Shown here: one piece after another, positions 34,455-47,261 of the stretch | Numbering within the stretch: the first letter of the stretch is position 1 | How the letters are laid out: each line of letters begins with the position of its first letter | NCBI RefSeq assembly: GCF_963169125.1 | Contig: NC_084793.1 | Coordinates: 43,209,578-43,273,577 of the forward strand | DNA length: 64,000 nt | Direction of reading: 5' to 3' | Origin: Humulus lupulus | Taxonomy: Eukaryota > Streptophyta > Magnoliopsida > Rosales > Cannabaceae | Position numbers and translations under genes: made by a program | The notes under the pieces: generated by a model | What the model was told of the DNA's origin: nothing | Database searches by the model: none | The model's input: only the letters and a program-made list of their open reading frames with translations

Positions 34455-34765
34455 CCTTTCAGGGATATTGCACTTTTCTTTTATTTATTTATTTAATTAA
34501 AATCACTCTTTCCACAAAATATGGTATTATCCTGTTAGGAAAAAAATCACAACCATATTTCAAAATTTAAATTTTAAATTCAAAATTCAAATTCAAATTG
34601 ATGATCCTTTCAGGGATATTGCACTTTTCTTTTATTTATTTATTTAATTAAAATCACTCTTTCCACAAAATATGGTATTATCCTGTTAGGAAAAAAATCA
34701 CAACCATATTTCAAAATTTAAATTTTAAATTCAAAATTCAAATTCAAATTCAAATTGATGATCAC
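34455..34765 (+). repeat. 151-bp tandem duplication in the Copia-1 LTR
   Basis: The segment starting CCTTTCAGGGATATTGCACT at 34455 recurs at 34606 and is nearly identical. The second copy gains one ATTCAA repeat at its end. The near identity means the duplication is recent relative to the age of the element. Confidence 0.92.
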
Positions 34766-35390
34766 CATTATCATCTTTTTTAAATTCAATAATTCAAAAA
34801 TTATTTTGACTTACCAATTTTATTTTCTCACACTCAAATAAAATAATAAATTTCAAAAATTAATTAATTTATTTATATATATTTAAATCAATAAACATAT
34901 TTTCAAAATTTTAATAATTAATTCTAAATTAATTATTCAACCTCAATTATCATATAATTGTATATTTGACCTGAAGAATAAAAATTTTCTCAAATTTCTA
35001 AATTACAATTTTGCCCTTGTATCAACTCTTACATTGATATGGTGTTGATAGAGCCACCCCAAAGACCTATGGACCTATAATATCAAACTGCAATAAATAT
35101 TAGATTATTAATCAAAACTCTTTGATTAAATGATCATATTTATTAATGTCATGATTACTCCACTATAAATATGAGATTGGACTCTTGATAATTATAAATA
35201 TATATTTACATAGTACTTTATTAAAGAATAAAGTATCCATTGATATAATCATTACATACAACGTTAATCCTCTATTAATGGTTCATAATTAAAAGGGAAA
35301 AAAATTACCGTTTTACCATTTTAACTATATCTTGTTCCTAGTGTACCATTGACTTTACTAGTGAAGATTGTGTCACAACAAGTTTTCGAC

Positions 35391-36240
35391 GTGAGCGCTC
35401 ATAACATTTTCAGTTCCAAAAGTCAACCCAATAGGAAACCATTATTTAATATATAAGAAGGTATAGATTCCATATCTGTTAAACTATATTCCCAGCCATA
35501 TATATCATTGAGTACCCATACAATTGTTCTTAGCCTAATCATTTTGACAAACCTTAACGCATGAATCAAAGGATCAGATGACATAAATAGGAGTTCATAG
35601 TAACCTCAGGATTAAGATCATCGTTTGATGTGTTTGATTAATACTATGAAACTATGTTTAAAAAAGTATTAACAAATCACACCTAGTCCAGTTCTATATA
35701 TCACTATATATAAAGTACATTCACTAAAGTATCCTACTACACTAGTGACCCGTGTCTAAGTCACTTATATTCATAATACTAGCGAACCGTACTAGCAATA
35801 ATTAATCTAAGTCACGTAAGCGCTCATAACCTTTTCAGTTCCAAAAGTCAACCCAATGGGGATCCATTATTCAATCTATAAGAAGGTATATGTTCCATAT
35901 TTGTTAAGCTATGTTCCCAGCCATATATATCATTTAGTCCCAAAAACAATTATTTTTAGCCTGATCATTTTGACAAACCTTAAGGCATGAATCAAAGGAT
36001 CAAATGACATAAATAGGAGTTCATAGTAACCTCAGGATTAAGATCATCATTTGATGTGTTTGATTAATACTATGAAATTGTGTTTAAACAAGTATTAACA
36101 AATCACACCTGGTCCAGTTCTATATATCACTATATATAAAGTACATTCACTAAAGTGTCCTACTACACTAGTGACCCGGATTTAAGTCACTTGTATTCAT
36201 AATACTAGCGAATTGTACTAGCAGTAATTAATCTAAAGAT
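35391..36240 (+). repeat. 425-bp tandem duplication in the Copia-1 LTR
   Basis: The block starting at 35391 (GCGCTCATAAC) recurs from 35816. Both copies contain GATCATCRTTTGATGTGTTT and ATATCACTATATATAAAGTA. The copies have diverged at scattered sites, so this duplication is older than the 151-bp one. The truncated 3' LTR at 5070-5523 shows only one copy, but its end is missing. Confidence 0.88.
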
Positions 36241-36474
36241 TCCATAAATTTATTTTATTGCGAATTGTTTCAAGTTTATTATCTTAATCTCGATCCTCTC
36301 ATACCAATATGAGATTAAGACCACATAGATAAACTTTTGAATTTTATGATATTTATTTAATATTATCAACATAATATCGGACATAGTTTATATATAATAA
36401 TAATTCAATTCAATTATTTATTTCATTTAAAATATTTGTCAACTATAGTTGTTTTAATGGAATTATTCCCAACA

Positions 36475-37500
36475 TACGGGCCATGTCAGACCTGGTCGAA
36501 GAGATAGAAACCGTTCTAGTGTAATCGTCGAAGTTCCTCGGACTTCTGAGACAAAAACCAAGCAGTTAGTATCTTGACCGAAGGAAAGATAGCCAAAACA
36601 AGGACGACTCTAAGACTACTACTCGTGGAGAAGTGGAGATTTTTTCTAAAAATATTGGGTGTCCTCATCGCCTAAGATCAGGTCGGAGAACACCACCGAA
36701 GTGATGAACCTACCCAAATCTGGGAATTTCTCAGATTCTGGTCACATGTCCAGAAACGCGAAAGTGGCGTAGGATGTATCGTGGGCCATTTTGATCGTTC
36801 CTAATGTCGAAATGTGCCTAAAAAGACTTGTGACAACTAAAACAGCTCCTCAAATGCCATACAGTTGACGTTCCTATGCATGCACCTGAACCCACAAGTA
36901 AAGCCCAATGCAAGTACGAGATTAAAATACAAATAAGTAAGCACTTACTTGAAATGAAGCGCATATAGGTGTTAAGGCGAATCCTAACTCTGAAATATCA
37001 CATGCCGTTTTCCCAGAAATAGAATGATTCACACCAATCGTCCAGAGCTGCTGGAAAGAATGGTTGAAGGTAGGGGAAGAACAAGAGAGAAGAGAGGGTT
37101 TTGAATTTTTAAATGGCCAGACTGGGAGGCTGAAGGGAAGTTCTCTAGGCTATATACCCAGTAGAACTTACAGGGGAAGCAACCCCTCCACAACCGTCAG
37201 ATTGCTTACCGTGATGGTACCACGAGGGCAATCCAATGGCTAGGGTCCAAGTGGTGCGGATCGCGATCATTGGTCTTTTGAAAAGGCACCTCGGATACGG
37301 AGTGGGCGTTTGGGATTGTGGAGTTGACCCCTTATTAATTGCATGGATTGACGGGCCCATCAATAGGGTGTCGACACGTGGAGTTTCTTTTCAGAGTGAC
37401 GTCAGAGGAAAGTCCAAGTGTTTCCCTCCACCTTTTCCAAATCATTCCTCCTAATCTAGGTCTCCATTGCCCAAGGGAAAGTGAAGACTTGGGGGGCAAA
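36475..37500 (-). pseudogene. Third Tat-like element: remnant of the 3' internal (antisense) region
   Basis: This stretch lies between the copia LTR end and an LTR preceded by a Tat-type PPT (GACTTGGGGGGCAAA at 37486-37500). By position it matches the antisense-gene region of Tat-2. The minus strand has short open segments (for example MAHDTSYATFAF near 36790) broken by stops, with no recognised domain. It is placed here only by context; the gene content is unproven. Confidence 0.45.
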
Positions 37501-38414
37501 TGTTGTCTGTATTTTCACTTCCGGACACGTGGCGGCTAGTAGTGGTTAATAATGAGGTAAGTCGTGAGATGCTCAGAGTGAGACCACTCAGGAAGCCTAG
37601 TTCGGACCACCGTGGACATCTCTGAGGTAAGTCACCCTCTAAGGCCTCTCTACGGGGCGAGGATTCCTACAGGTGAGGCCACCTTTTGGGCCAGTTGGTA
37701 AGCCATGAGTGTCTCTGAGTGAGGTCACCCCCCGAGGTCCGTCCTCAGGATCAGCGGCTCTTCAGGTGAGGCCACGTCGATAATAGCTCTCTTCCCTCAC
37801 TCGTCCCCCAGGTCTATGATTATGGTTCTCGGACCTAAGACAGCCACGAGATGTCAATCACTACAATTGTGGGCCACCAAGCGATCATCTGACAACTTTA
37901 TGTAGTCCTCGATTAGTGGTGTCGAGTTCGTACACTCGATAATCGGCATTTCCGACAACGCCGCTTGACCTGGGCAAACGTATGCTGCACCCTGACAGAC
38001 GCATGTATGTTCCCCATAAAGTTGGTATGCGGTTTTCTGCAATGGGCCCCGTAGAATTCGCGTGGGCCATAGTCTTTATTGTAACACAACCCTTTGTGTA
38101 TTAATTTAACATTAATACCCTGATATTAATGAAAGAGGATTAGCATTAATTATCCCAACCTCTATAAATAAGGTTGGGGTATCTCCTTGTAGGGGTTCAG
38201 TTTTTTAGAGAGAAAAACTTTGTACTCAATGCAATATATACACTGCCTGAGAATCACCATTGAAGTTGGCTATCACAAGCTTCAATCCCACTAAATAATA
38301 TAGACTCATGGAGTAGTGTTTTTTTTATAATCTGAACCACGTAAAATCTTGTGTCTTTCCTTGTTTATCTTTTAATCTCTCAGATTAAGTTGGCAGCGAA
38401 AAAGGCAGTGAATA
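37501..38414 (+). repeat. Third Tat-like element: 3' LTR
   Basis: It begins TGTTGTCTGT directly after a PPT like that of Tat-2. It has a TATA box TCTATAAATAAGG near 38161, a GAACCACGTAAAA block near 38335 and an end, GCGAAAAAGGCAGTGAATA, resembling the Tat LTR termini. Length is about 914 bases. The flank to the right is AT-rich and not repeated elsewhere in the window. Confidence 0.75.
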
Positions 38415-39407
38415 GGTATAATCCTGACTATTCATCCAAAGCGTATGATCATGATAATTGACCATAATGTATAATTTAATAAATAGTTAGGATCATACTC
38501 ATAATATTTCAAAGATCAAAGAAAAAAAATGAGGTGATTACATAAATAATATTTTCTTATAACCAAACAGAAAAAAAATTGCAAATTTTAATTATTGGAT
38601 ATTAATTATAAACTTTTTTAATTAGAGATATCAGTAATTGATTTTTTTTAAATAAAATAAAATCTTTGCAATTGATGGATATAGCAATAAAAACACATTC
38701 TTATATGAATAAAACCCTACAATTAATAGGGCATTTCTGATTGAATGTGTTACTCTTACCATTAACATCGTTCTCGACTATCATTTTTTTTGAGGTTGTT
38801 GGGTCGGTAAAGAGACTACTTAAAAAAAGACTAAAAGGTAATTAATTATATCTTTTCGCATGAATAAAGTTATACAATAGTAAGTATTTTACTTTCACAA
38901 CATCAGCAACTAAAAAAATATACAACATAGTAACTGAAAACGCTAAACCTATATAAAAATTATGAACTAAAATGTATCTAAATCTAAACATTTAGAAAAC
39001 ATAATATTAATATAAGGGTGCTTCTATATAAAAAGCAATAGACGAAAAACATAAACCAAAGCAAATAGTATGATGAAAATCGAAACATAAGAGAGAGAGC
39101 TTTTCATACGTGTTACTCGACCTTGGCTCTTACATTTGTGGCATTGATCTTGGTAGAGTTGCACTAAGCAAGCTTCGAAAGGTTTGTCCAGAAAGTACCT
39201 GCAAAACAATGACTCAGAAGAAGATGTTATTGGTGGGTGCTAATAAAACAATTATTTATCAATCTATTACACAAAGTAAATTATATATATATATATATTA
39301 ATTTTGTTTGGCATATAAAGAATAGAGTCCGATCATTTATCAATCTTTACAACAAAAGCATAAACTTTGTAAGTTATGTAGCGAATACATAAGCATGATC
39401 AATTTTG
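38415..39407. other. AT-rich stretch without recognised gene
   Basis: This is one of the few parts of the window not covered by a recognised element. A minus-strand segment at 39100-39209 looks exon-like (YFLDKPFEACLVQLYQDQC then HKCKSQGRV) and is more GC-rich than its surroundings. It has no start, splice partner or family I recognise. A (TA)n run lies at 39281-39298. Nothing else is seen. Confidence 0.4.
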
Positions 39408-42400
39408 GGTGGGGTTTTTTTCGACTACAGTTCCATCTTTTATACTTTGTAATATTTAGGTGTCGAAAGTTAATTTTGTATCAGTTAAGTCCACAATTTT
39501 TTCAAATCATATCATTTAGATCCTTAAATGATATCTTTATTTCTTTTTTCTTTCAAAATACATAAAGAAAATATAAAAAAATGGTGAATCAATCTTAAAA
39601 AAAATTGGATCACTTACTTTATAACAATACCAACACATGACATTGAAAAATATATATTTTCATGATATTTTAAAAATATTTAATGGTTTTTATAAATTAA
39701 ATTAGTTTTTTATTAAAAAAAATCTTACCTACAAATTTATAATATCAATAACTGAACTATCACGAGATTATCAATATTTATAATGTACACATTTATTTTT
39801 TATTTTGTAAATTTTATCTATAATGCAACTTATAACTAATCATATATATATATATATAAAAGGAAGAGTTCTCAAAGTTTATTACCCATGGATGGTTACC
39901 ATAAATCACTAAACAAATTTTTGATGATGAATGATTAAAATAAATAAATAAAATATATAAAATCAATAATTTCAAATTTTTTAGATTAATTAGGCAATAA
40001 ACATTAGTTGGAAAGATAATGGTCACATTAATTAATTTCACAATGATATTTTTTTTCTCATGGAATGGATAAAAGGAACAAATCAAAAATGAAGAATGAA
40101 TGGAGAATGAATATTAAATAAGATTTTTTTTTATTCTTTAATTAATAAATATGTGACATTCATGTCATTATGTATGTAACCCTTCCAAAAGTTTGAAAAA
40201 ATCAAAATTTATTTTTAGAAATATTAATTAACAATTATAAATATGAATCATTGATCTTAATCAAATAGTAAATATTAAAGTAACTATTATAGATAGTAAC
40301 CATTAAAAGTGCATATATATATATATATAAACATATATATATATATATACTAGGTTGAAGGAACGTGCAATTCACATTTGCTTAGTTTTAAATTTGTAGA
40401 CATTATCTATAATTTTAATAAAAATCGGTTCACTGTTTTTTTTAAATATATATATATAATAGAATGAATTATAGTTCTATAGTATATATAAATATTTATA
40501 TCAATAATCTCTGCATATATGACATCTAAACACAACTTTGACATTTATATATATATATATATTTACATGGCTACATGACATATATATAAAATACAATAAT
40601 ATTTAAAAAGAAATTAATAATAGAAATAAAATAAGAATAAAAAAAAGTCATAGTGTAGACACTAGTATACATACATCAACTATTTTTAGTTTCTAATGTA
40701 TCTCACAATATCCTTTGGTGAATTTGATGAAGAAAAAGAGCTTCAATTACTTGACAAAAAACAAATTATCACACAAATTTATAAGATAAAAAAAAACTGA
40801 TATGTATGCATTTATTATTTTTAAATAAATATGATTTAATTATTTGAACTATCATAAAATATCTTTAAATTAATTAATTAATTTATTATTGTTTAAATTT
40901 ATGTTTGTTCTAGTTTTTGAATTTGGCAGTGACAACAAAAGATTATATATTATATATATGTTTAATATAATATTAAGTTTAAGTTTAATAAAATTTTATT
41001 TAAGTTATAAAATATATGATTTTATTATTTTTAAGTTTAAGTCATGTTTACAATCTACCGCCAAATATAAGAATATTCTATTAAATATAAGAATATTCCG
41101 TTAAAGTTAACGGAAAAAAATAAAAAAATCGTTAAAACCAAGAATTTCCGTCATCTACACATTTTTTTTTTTATATAAAAGAGATATGCACATAAATAAC
41201 TTAGTTTTAAAAAGAATGTATGAAATAAAAAATCATAAACATAATAAAAAATGATAATATCAAGATAATCGAGATAACATAGTTATTAATATTAATTATA
41301 AAACAATGATGTAGGTAAGAATATTTTTTTTAATAAAATATTAATTTAATTTTTAAAAATATTAAATTTTTTTTTTCTCATGTCATGTTTGTTATTGTCA
41401 TAAATTAAATGTCCAAACATTTTAAGAATGATTCACCATTTATTTTATATATTTTTTTTGTGTATTTTCAAAGAAAAAATAAACAAAAATAGCATTTAGG
41501 GACTTAAACGATACAATTTGAAATGGTGCCTAACTGATACAAAATTAACTTTTGGGACCTAAGTGTTACAAAGTGTAAAGAATGGCACTACAAGAAAAAA
41601 CAGTATTCATAACACTTAAAAACTGTTAACCGGGACTATTGATAGCACTTCTGAAAATGCTAACATAGCCCTTGTTATTAAAAGTCCAGTCTTTTCTATA
41701 ACAGTTTTTGAATGTTATGTTCGGTGTTATCTTAAACTATTCAATAACACATTTTTAGGTGCTATAATTTTCAAATAATAACATTTAGATAGAGTTTTTG
41801 GTTATAAATTTGAAGTTTAATCTTGTACTTTTTTCATAACTCTTTTCAACTGTTACATTTTATTATTTTGATAACATTTTTAATTTGTTATATTATATAA
41901 ACCATAACGATTTTTTACGCTTGTAATATGTTTTTAAATCATAACATTTAGTAATAAAATTTTAAATTTTATTTTGATAAGTATACTTATATGGTTTTTT
42001 TTTAATTAAAATATTTTCATTATTGTATTTTGATAAAAAAAATCAAAATTAATCATAAAATGTAATTCTCAATATATTGATAAACCATAAGTATTACATT
42101 AAACAATAACTAATTCAAACCATGAATATGTCTACTTCATGAGATCTTAGTTCTAACTTAAGTTTGAAAGCATAACATAATAAAGTTTCTTGAACATTTT
42201 TTACTTCAAAAATGAAAAACAAAAACATTACAAGATACACAAAAGTAAATCATGCATGAAACTTGCTCCATCCTTCAATTCATCATCCTTTGTGCACTTG
42301 TCCGGAAGACAAAATTCTCACATTCTATGATATCCCTTTGGGTCTGGTTGACAAGTCCTGGAAGTGATCTGAACCTAAAACAGCACATATGGACATTAGA

Positions 42401-42992
42401 CACATATTATTTCCCTTAAAACCAAATAGATTATTACATAGATATGCATGAACATCAGATGAGATGAACCTCATACCACTAGCTATTTTGCACAGCTTAA
42501 TGATTATATGTGCTAAAGACAAAAAAAAAATGGAGATGCTTAAAAATTAACAAAGACCTGTAAAAGATTTCATTAACCCACTTTGAATCCAAACTAACAT
42601 GTATTTAGCCCAGGTAATGAATGAATGCTATACTATAATTTTTACAGACTTATAATGAAATATCACTGGAACATTGTGCCAAGAACTTAAACAACTCTGA
42701 ATTGTAGTAAATGGCTGGATGTTATTTGGGGATTGAACAGGGTTAATTAAACAAAGAGAACAAGCACTTAATTAAACTTTAAAGCATGATTTTTAAACAA
42801 TTTCATGAACAAATTAGATATAGGTCAAAATTCATAAACTAATTTGTAGACATATCAGAGAACTCTTACAGCAAAAAAAAAAAAAAAACCTCACCAACAT
42901 CCATTGCTTCATCTGTTAATGCAGCCACTGTAAACACAACTCCTAACAAACCCTCAACAGCCAATGGAAAACACAAAAATATAATATCCTAC

Positions 42993-43637
42993 CTCAGGTT
43001 TTCCTTTTAAGACCTCCTCAAATTGTTTGACGATCTCTGGATGGTCAAACTCTGCTGCAAGTACTGCCAATGGAACCTTAACCTCTGAAAGTATTTGAAT
43101 CATGGATTAATATTTTTGAGTTGAGAAAGAATGAGTCAAGTTTAACATAAAATGCAAAAATTGGAGTTTTGGTGAAGTGAAATACACAAGAGTTTGAACT
43201 AAAAGTTATCTTATAATTTGTAGTTGTTTCAAAGTATCATATCACTATGTATATCACTATGTAGTATCACTATGTAGTACCTTTGATGTCATCCACAGTG
43301 ACGTAAGATTGATGTAAGAGGGCAGCAGCCTTAATAGAGTCGCACTTTGCGAGTTGAATTGCAGCCTTGGCTGAGAACAGAAAAAATCTTGATCAGCTTA
43401 GCGTAAGTAACAACTAGATATATGGTTTGAAATAACAAAGTCAGTCACTGCTCGTGATTGAATTTGTTCACAAGTTATTTTCGAATTTGCCAAAATGTCA
43501 TCTAGATACCATAATGGAAAACAAATAAGTATGTCAACAAACTTACCACCCCAACAAAAGCCTGCAGCACCTATTGCAGAATAGCCTCTATTTTTCAAAT
43601 CTTGAATCACTACTTTGGCAAATTCAAATCCCTTGTC
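42993..43637 (-). pseudogene. Dienelactone-hydrolase-like gene fragment (three exons) in the CACTA element
   Basis: Three minus-strand exons with GT-AG borders: 43547-43637 (IQDLKNRGYSAIGAAGFCWG, holding the nucleophile Cys in GFCWG), 43281-43370 (AIQLAKCDSIKAAALLHQSY then VTVDDIK) and 42993-43084 (EVKVPLAVLAAEFDHPE then FEEVLKG). The order and spacing match plant DLH-family proteins (alpha/beta hydrolases often annotated as carboxymethylenebutenolidase or endo-1,3;1,4-beta-glucanase). The N-terminus and the C-terminal part with the catalytic His are absent, so no active enzyme is encoded. The next exon-like DNA upstream is the kinase fragment. Confidence 0.8.
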
Positions 43638-44544
43638 CTATTGGAACAAGCAAAAGGTTTCAGAACAAGTCTAAGAGAGTTTTAATACTAGAGTACAACA
43701 AATGCTTCCAGAAGTTAAATTAACTTGACAGTTAGGAAAGATTAAGATGCTAACAATAGCAACTATTGGCCTAGCTGAATCTAGAATTAATTTTGCAGAG
43801 CCCACAACATGAAAACTTTCAACTAACTCACCAGAAACAATCTTAAGTATCTATTACTAATATTAAGGACTATCATGTATGAATCAAAACACTAGAACCA
43901 ACCGTGCTATGATCTTTAATCCAAACGCTCATAGGCCTTTTAGTATCTGCATGAACAAAAGGATCCCCCTAATAGGTTGTTGTATAGCTTATATGATTAA
44001 TTTCTATTATTTTCATTCTACAACAAAATGTGATTTGATTTAATGAATCATGTGGAAAAAAATATCTGACCACCCCCACCCACACATAAGGGATTGGCCT
44101 AGGTTGGTTATACCAAAGGCTATTTTGTGGTAATTCCCTATCTAATTAAACTTGAATAACTGTTGGAATAATTTTACTTAAAAATCAGTTTTCTTTTCTT
44201 CCATATTACTATTTACGGTTTACATTTTATCTTCCATTTAGTTTTCAGTTATCTCTAAGCATTATGAAGCAATAAATTACTGTGAGATTCTTGTTTTCCC
44301 TGAAGCAATAAATTAACATAATGATCAAAAATTTAAAGGTTCAAGCAAATTTGGATCCAAGAACACAAAATTGATAATGAGAAACACATAAGTATCACCC
44401 TAATGTTTGCCCAAACCAATCTAAAAACTTGTTATTTAATATTAACATTTATAAGTTAAAACTCAGCACAGTGATAATCATTACACATGATATAAACACC
44501 TTCCACTTTACTTAAGACCATAATATTTCTCAAATATATGTTAC

Positions 44545-44615
44545 CTGTATGGAATGTGCTTGTGCGTCTGAAGATCGCTATACTTTTTTGCAAGACCATA
44601 GTCTATGATATATAC
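44545..44615 (-). pseudogene. Casein kinase 1-like exon in the CACTA element
   Basis: A single minus-strand exon codes for VYIIDYGLAKKYSDLQTHKH followed by IPYR. This is the metal-binding DFG-equivalent (DYG) and activation-segment start of plant casein kinase 1-like proteins. It is bounded by an acceptor (ATTGCAG) and a donor (GTAACAT). No neighbouring kinase exons were found within about 1 kb on either side. It is an isolated captured exon and cannot make a kinase. Confidence 0.82.
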
Positions 44616-44739
44616 CTGCAATAAAGATTAAAAATAAAATTAAAAAACAGAGTGTTAGGCTGTCCCAACATCAAACTGTGAATTAATTATTCTAGTTTGA
44701 TAGATAGCATAACAGAAGTACCAGAACAGAAGACAGACC

Positions 44740-46280
44740 CATATATTTAAAGCTTCTTCACTGATGAAAAGACCACAAGCAGCAGCCAAAAGTAAATCCA
44801 CCTACAATGAGATTAAAGTGAGATTAACCCCATATTTCAAAAGCACAAGACTTAACCCAATTTTTCCTTTGGGGATACATACCCTGGAGCATATTCAGGC
44901 AGAGCTATTCTGTAACCAAAAGCTTTAAAGGTGAAGCCAACAGGTGCTATGGCCATTACTGAAGGAGATGAACTATCTGAAAGAAACTGAAATCCAAGAG
45001 ATGAACCAATAGCAGGCCGCATTTATATCATGCATGTCTGCATTCTCTTCAGGTACTTTAGCCTTGTAGTTTTCGACATCATCCCGTTGATGACTTCTTG
45101 TCCTGTGAGTTCAAAATGAAAGTTGTATCATCATTTTGAAGTTAAGTAGAATCAAAAGCTGATAGATTGTAAGAAAATCATCTAAGACTAGACATTTGAA
45201 GTTGAAATTCTTTACATGATACTAAAATAAGTTTTCTCCCATCATTTCAACTAATGAGAAGTAAGTCCAGTGGTCAGGTCCATGGTTAGCTTGTATGAAA
45301 TTTGTTGAATATGTTACAATGGCCAACATTGTAGGACTTAGCTAAGGACCCTTAAAGAAGTATAAAACTAATTTTAAACTTAGATTAGAGTTAACTCAAT
45401 AAAACTCTCTGAAGCTTTTATTGGAAAGTGAAATAAAGAAATGTTGTCTTCAATCATTTAGATTGAAAAGTGATTGTATAGAGTAGTGGCTCAAACAGCT
45501 TCATGTGTGGATTCTTTTTTATTAAAGGCAAAAAGGCATTAAACATTTGATTGACCCATCAGACACACTAAGTATCTTGTCTTTTCTCTCGGAGGCAGCC
45601 AACCAAAAAAGCTTTAACTAAATTACAAAGAGAGAAAAAAAATACAGAGATAGATACATACATTAGCAATATGACATCACCAAATTAAACAACAACGATA
45701 TTAAAGCACTATTAATATTAAAGGACATAAATATTATATTCGTGCATGGTTTATACTACTATAGCAAGCCAACGAGTACCAAATTGCATTATTCTTTTGT
45801 ACCAAATTGCAACTGACAACTTAACAGCCACAATGCTAATCAATATTAGTATGAATGCATCTACAAAATATGCACAGGACTACCAGTGAAATGATCTAGA
45901 CATGAATTTCAAACTTGATATGGAAAGATAGGATATTGAGAGAACTAGCACTATCACTAAACTAATTCATTCAAATACATTTTAAATTTTAGAAATAGAT
46001 TAAGGAGCCCAAATTTTACAAATATGTATAAAATTGAAAGCTAACAGAATAAAAGGAATGATCTAACAGAGTTAGTAAAGCAGAACAATACAATTTTCAT
46101 TTACCAAACAATGTTTATGAATTTCTCATAATTAACTCTAGAGAAAAAGAAACTACTTAAATTATAAATGACTTGCAAGATGAGATGAGATGAAAAGAGA
46201 CATACTGGCTCATTCAGCACATTAGCAGTTTCAGTCCTGGAAGTCCGTTCCTCCAAATCAAGCTCTCTAGCTATGCTGCA
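44740..46280 (-). other. Unrecognised exon-like segments in the CACTA element
   Basis: Several minus-strand segments look like exons of captured genes by codon use and splice-like borders. They are near 44740-44803 (VDLLLAAACGLFISEEALNI), 44884-45020 (SVMAIAPVGFTFKAFGYRIA), 45030-45105 (QRDDVENYKAKVPEENADMH) and 46206-46277 (ARELDLEERTSRTETANVLN). I do not recognise their families. They may come from one or more genes. The DNA between them is intron-like and AT-rich. Confidence 0.4.
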
Positions 46281-47229
46281 AGTTATTCAACATATTTTTG
46301 TGTGAGGTAGATTCTAACTACTATAAAATGAACCAAAAATATGCTGGCTGAGATCCTTGTGGTCAGAAAGGAGCCCATATTGGACTCAAATTGAAGTCTA
46401 TGGTTTCAAATTTTGCATATTAAAGTTAAAGTACCAAGAGAAAGTTAAGCCCTTGAGTTCAAATTTTGTGTACTCTTTAACTGTACAAGAATATTGTCAA
46501 CCAATCAAATCTAAAGTGCCAACTAAAATTCCCCAAAATTTCCCATATCAGATTATCAAATCAATTTCAAAAAACAAATCAAAATATATATTCCTAATTA
46601 ACAAGTAACAAAACCAGAAGAAAAAAAAAAAAAAAAAAAAAGCTTCAAACAACTAAGAAAATCAAGAACACCAGATTTACAAATGAAAGAAAACTTATTG
46701 TAAAACTTCTAACTCTGTCTAAATCCAAAACAAACAATCAGAAATACATATAACTTATTTGGCCATTTTATTAAAAAGAAAGAAAAAAATGGAAAAAGAC
46801 CAACATAGAGAAGGGAAGAGAGAAATACAAAAACAAAACAGATATGGAAAAATGGACTTTCAGTAAAATAAATCAAAGATTACTTTAACATACATTTTAA
46901 ATCAAGTTAATGGTACTTTAGCACTTTAGAAAACACAATCAAAACTATGGTTCTTTTAACTATACTTTAGAAGAAAAACGGTTAAAACAACACTACATTT
47001 GTATGAAAAGAAGAAAGACTTAAAATTTTTATATTACCAAAACAAGCTAAACCAGCAGCAGAGGAAGCTAATCCAGCAGCGGTGGGGAAGTTACTAGGTC
47101 AGGCAAAGGTCAGGCAAGAAACAAGAATAAACTGAAGCCATATATTATATTAACTCAATGACTAAGAAACAAAATAAAAAACTGAGTTGAGTATGAAAGT
47201 CAGGATTTTAGAAATAATTCTAACACAAG

Positions 47230-47261
<32 letters not shown>

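Larger units (their letters stand above)
5070..36474 (-). mobile_element. Copia-1: decayed Ty1/copia element, opened by later insertions
   Basis: On the minus strand the order is 5' LTR (33662-36474), PBS (33641-33660), leader, gag (to about 29565), then pol relics (5539-7767), PPT (5524-5538) and part of the 3' LTR (5070-5523). The two LTR parts match closely: both carry the ATATCACTATATATAAAGTA segment and end TTCCCAACA on the plus strand. The two internal halves are separated by the Tat insertions at 7768-29564. Expected coding sequence between gag and RT (protease and most of integrase) is missing, so a deletion accompanied or followed that insertion. Confidence 0.8.
33662..36474 (-). repeat. 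Copia-1 5' LTR
   Basis: Plus-strand ends are TGTTGGAAAAAACA and TTATTCCCAACA (2813 bases). It is long because it contains two internal duplications (34455-34765 and 35391-36240). To its right the sequence changes to the third Tat-like element, with TACGG as the presumed TSD. The partner copy is lost at the truncated left end. Confidence 0.85.
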
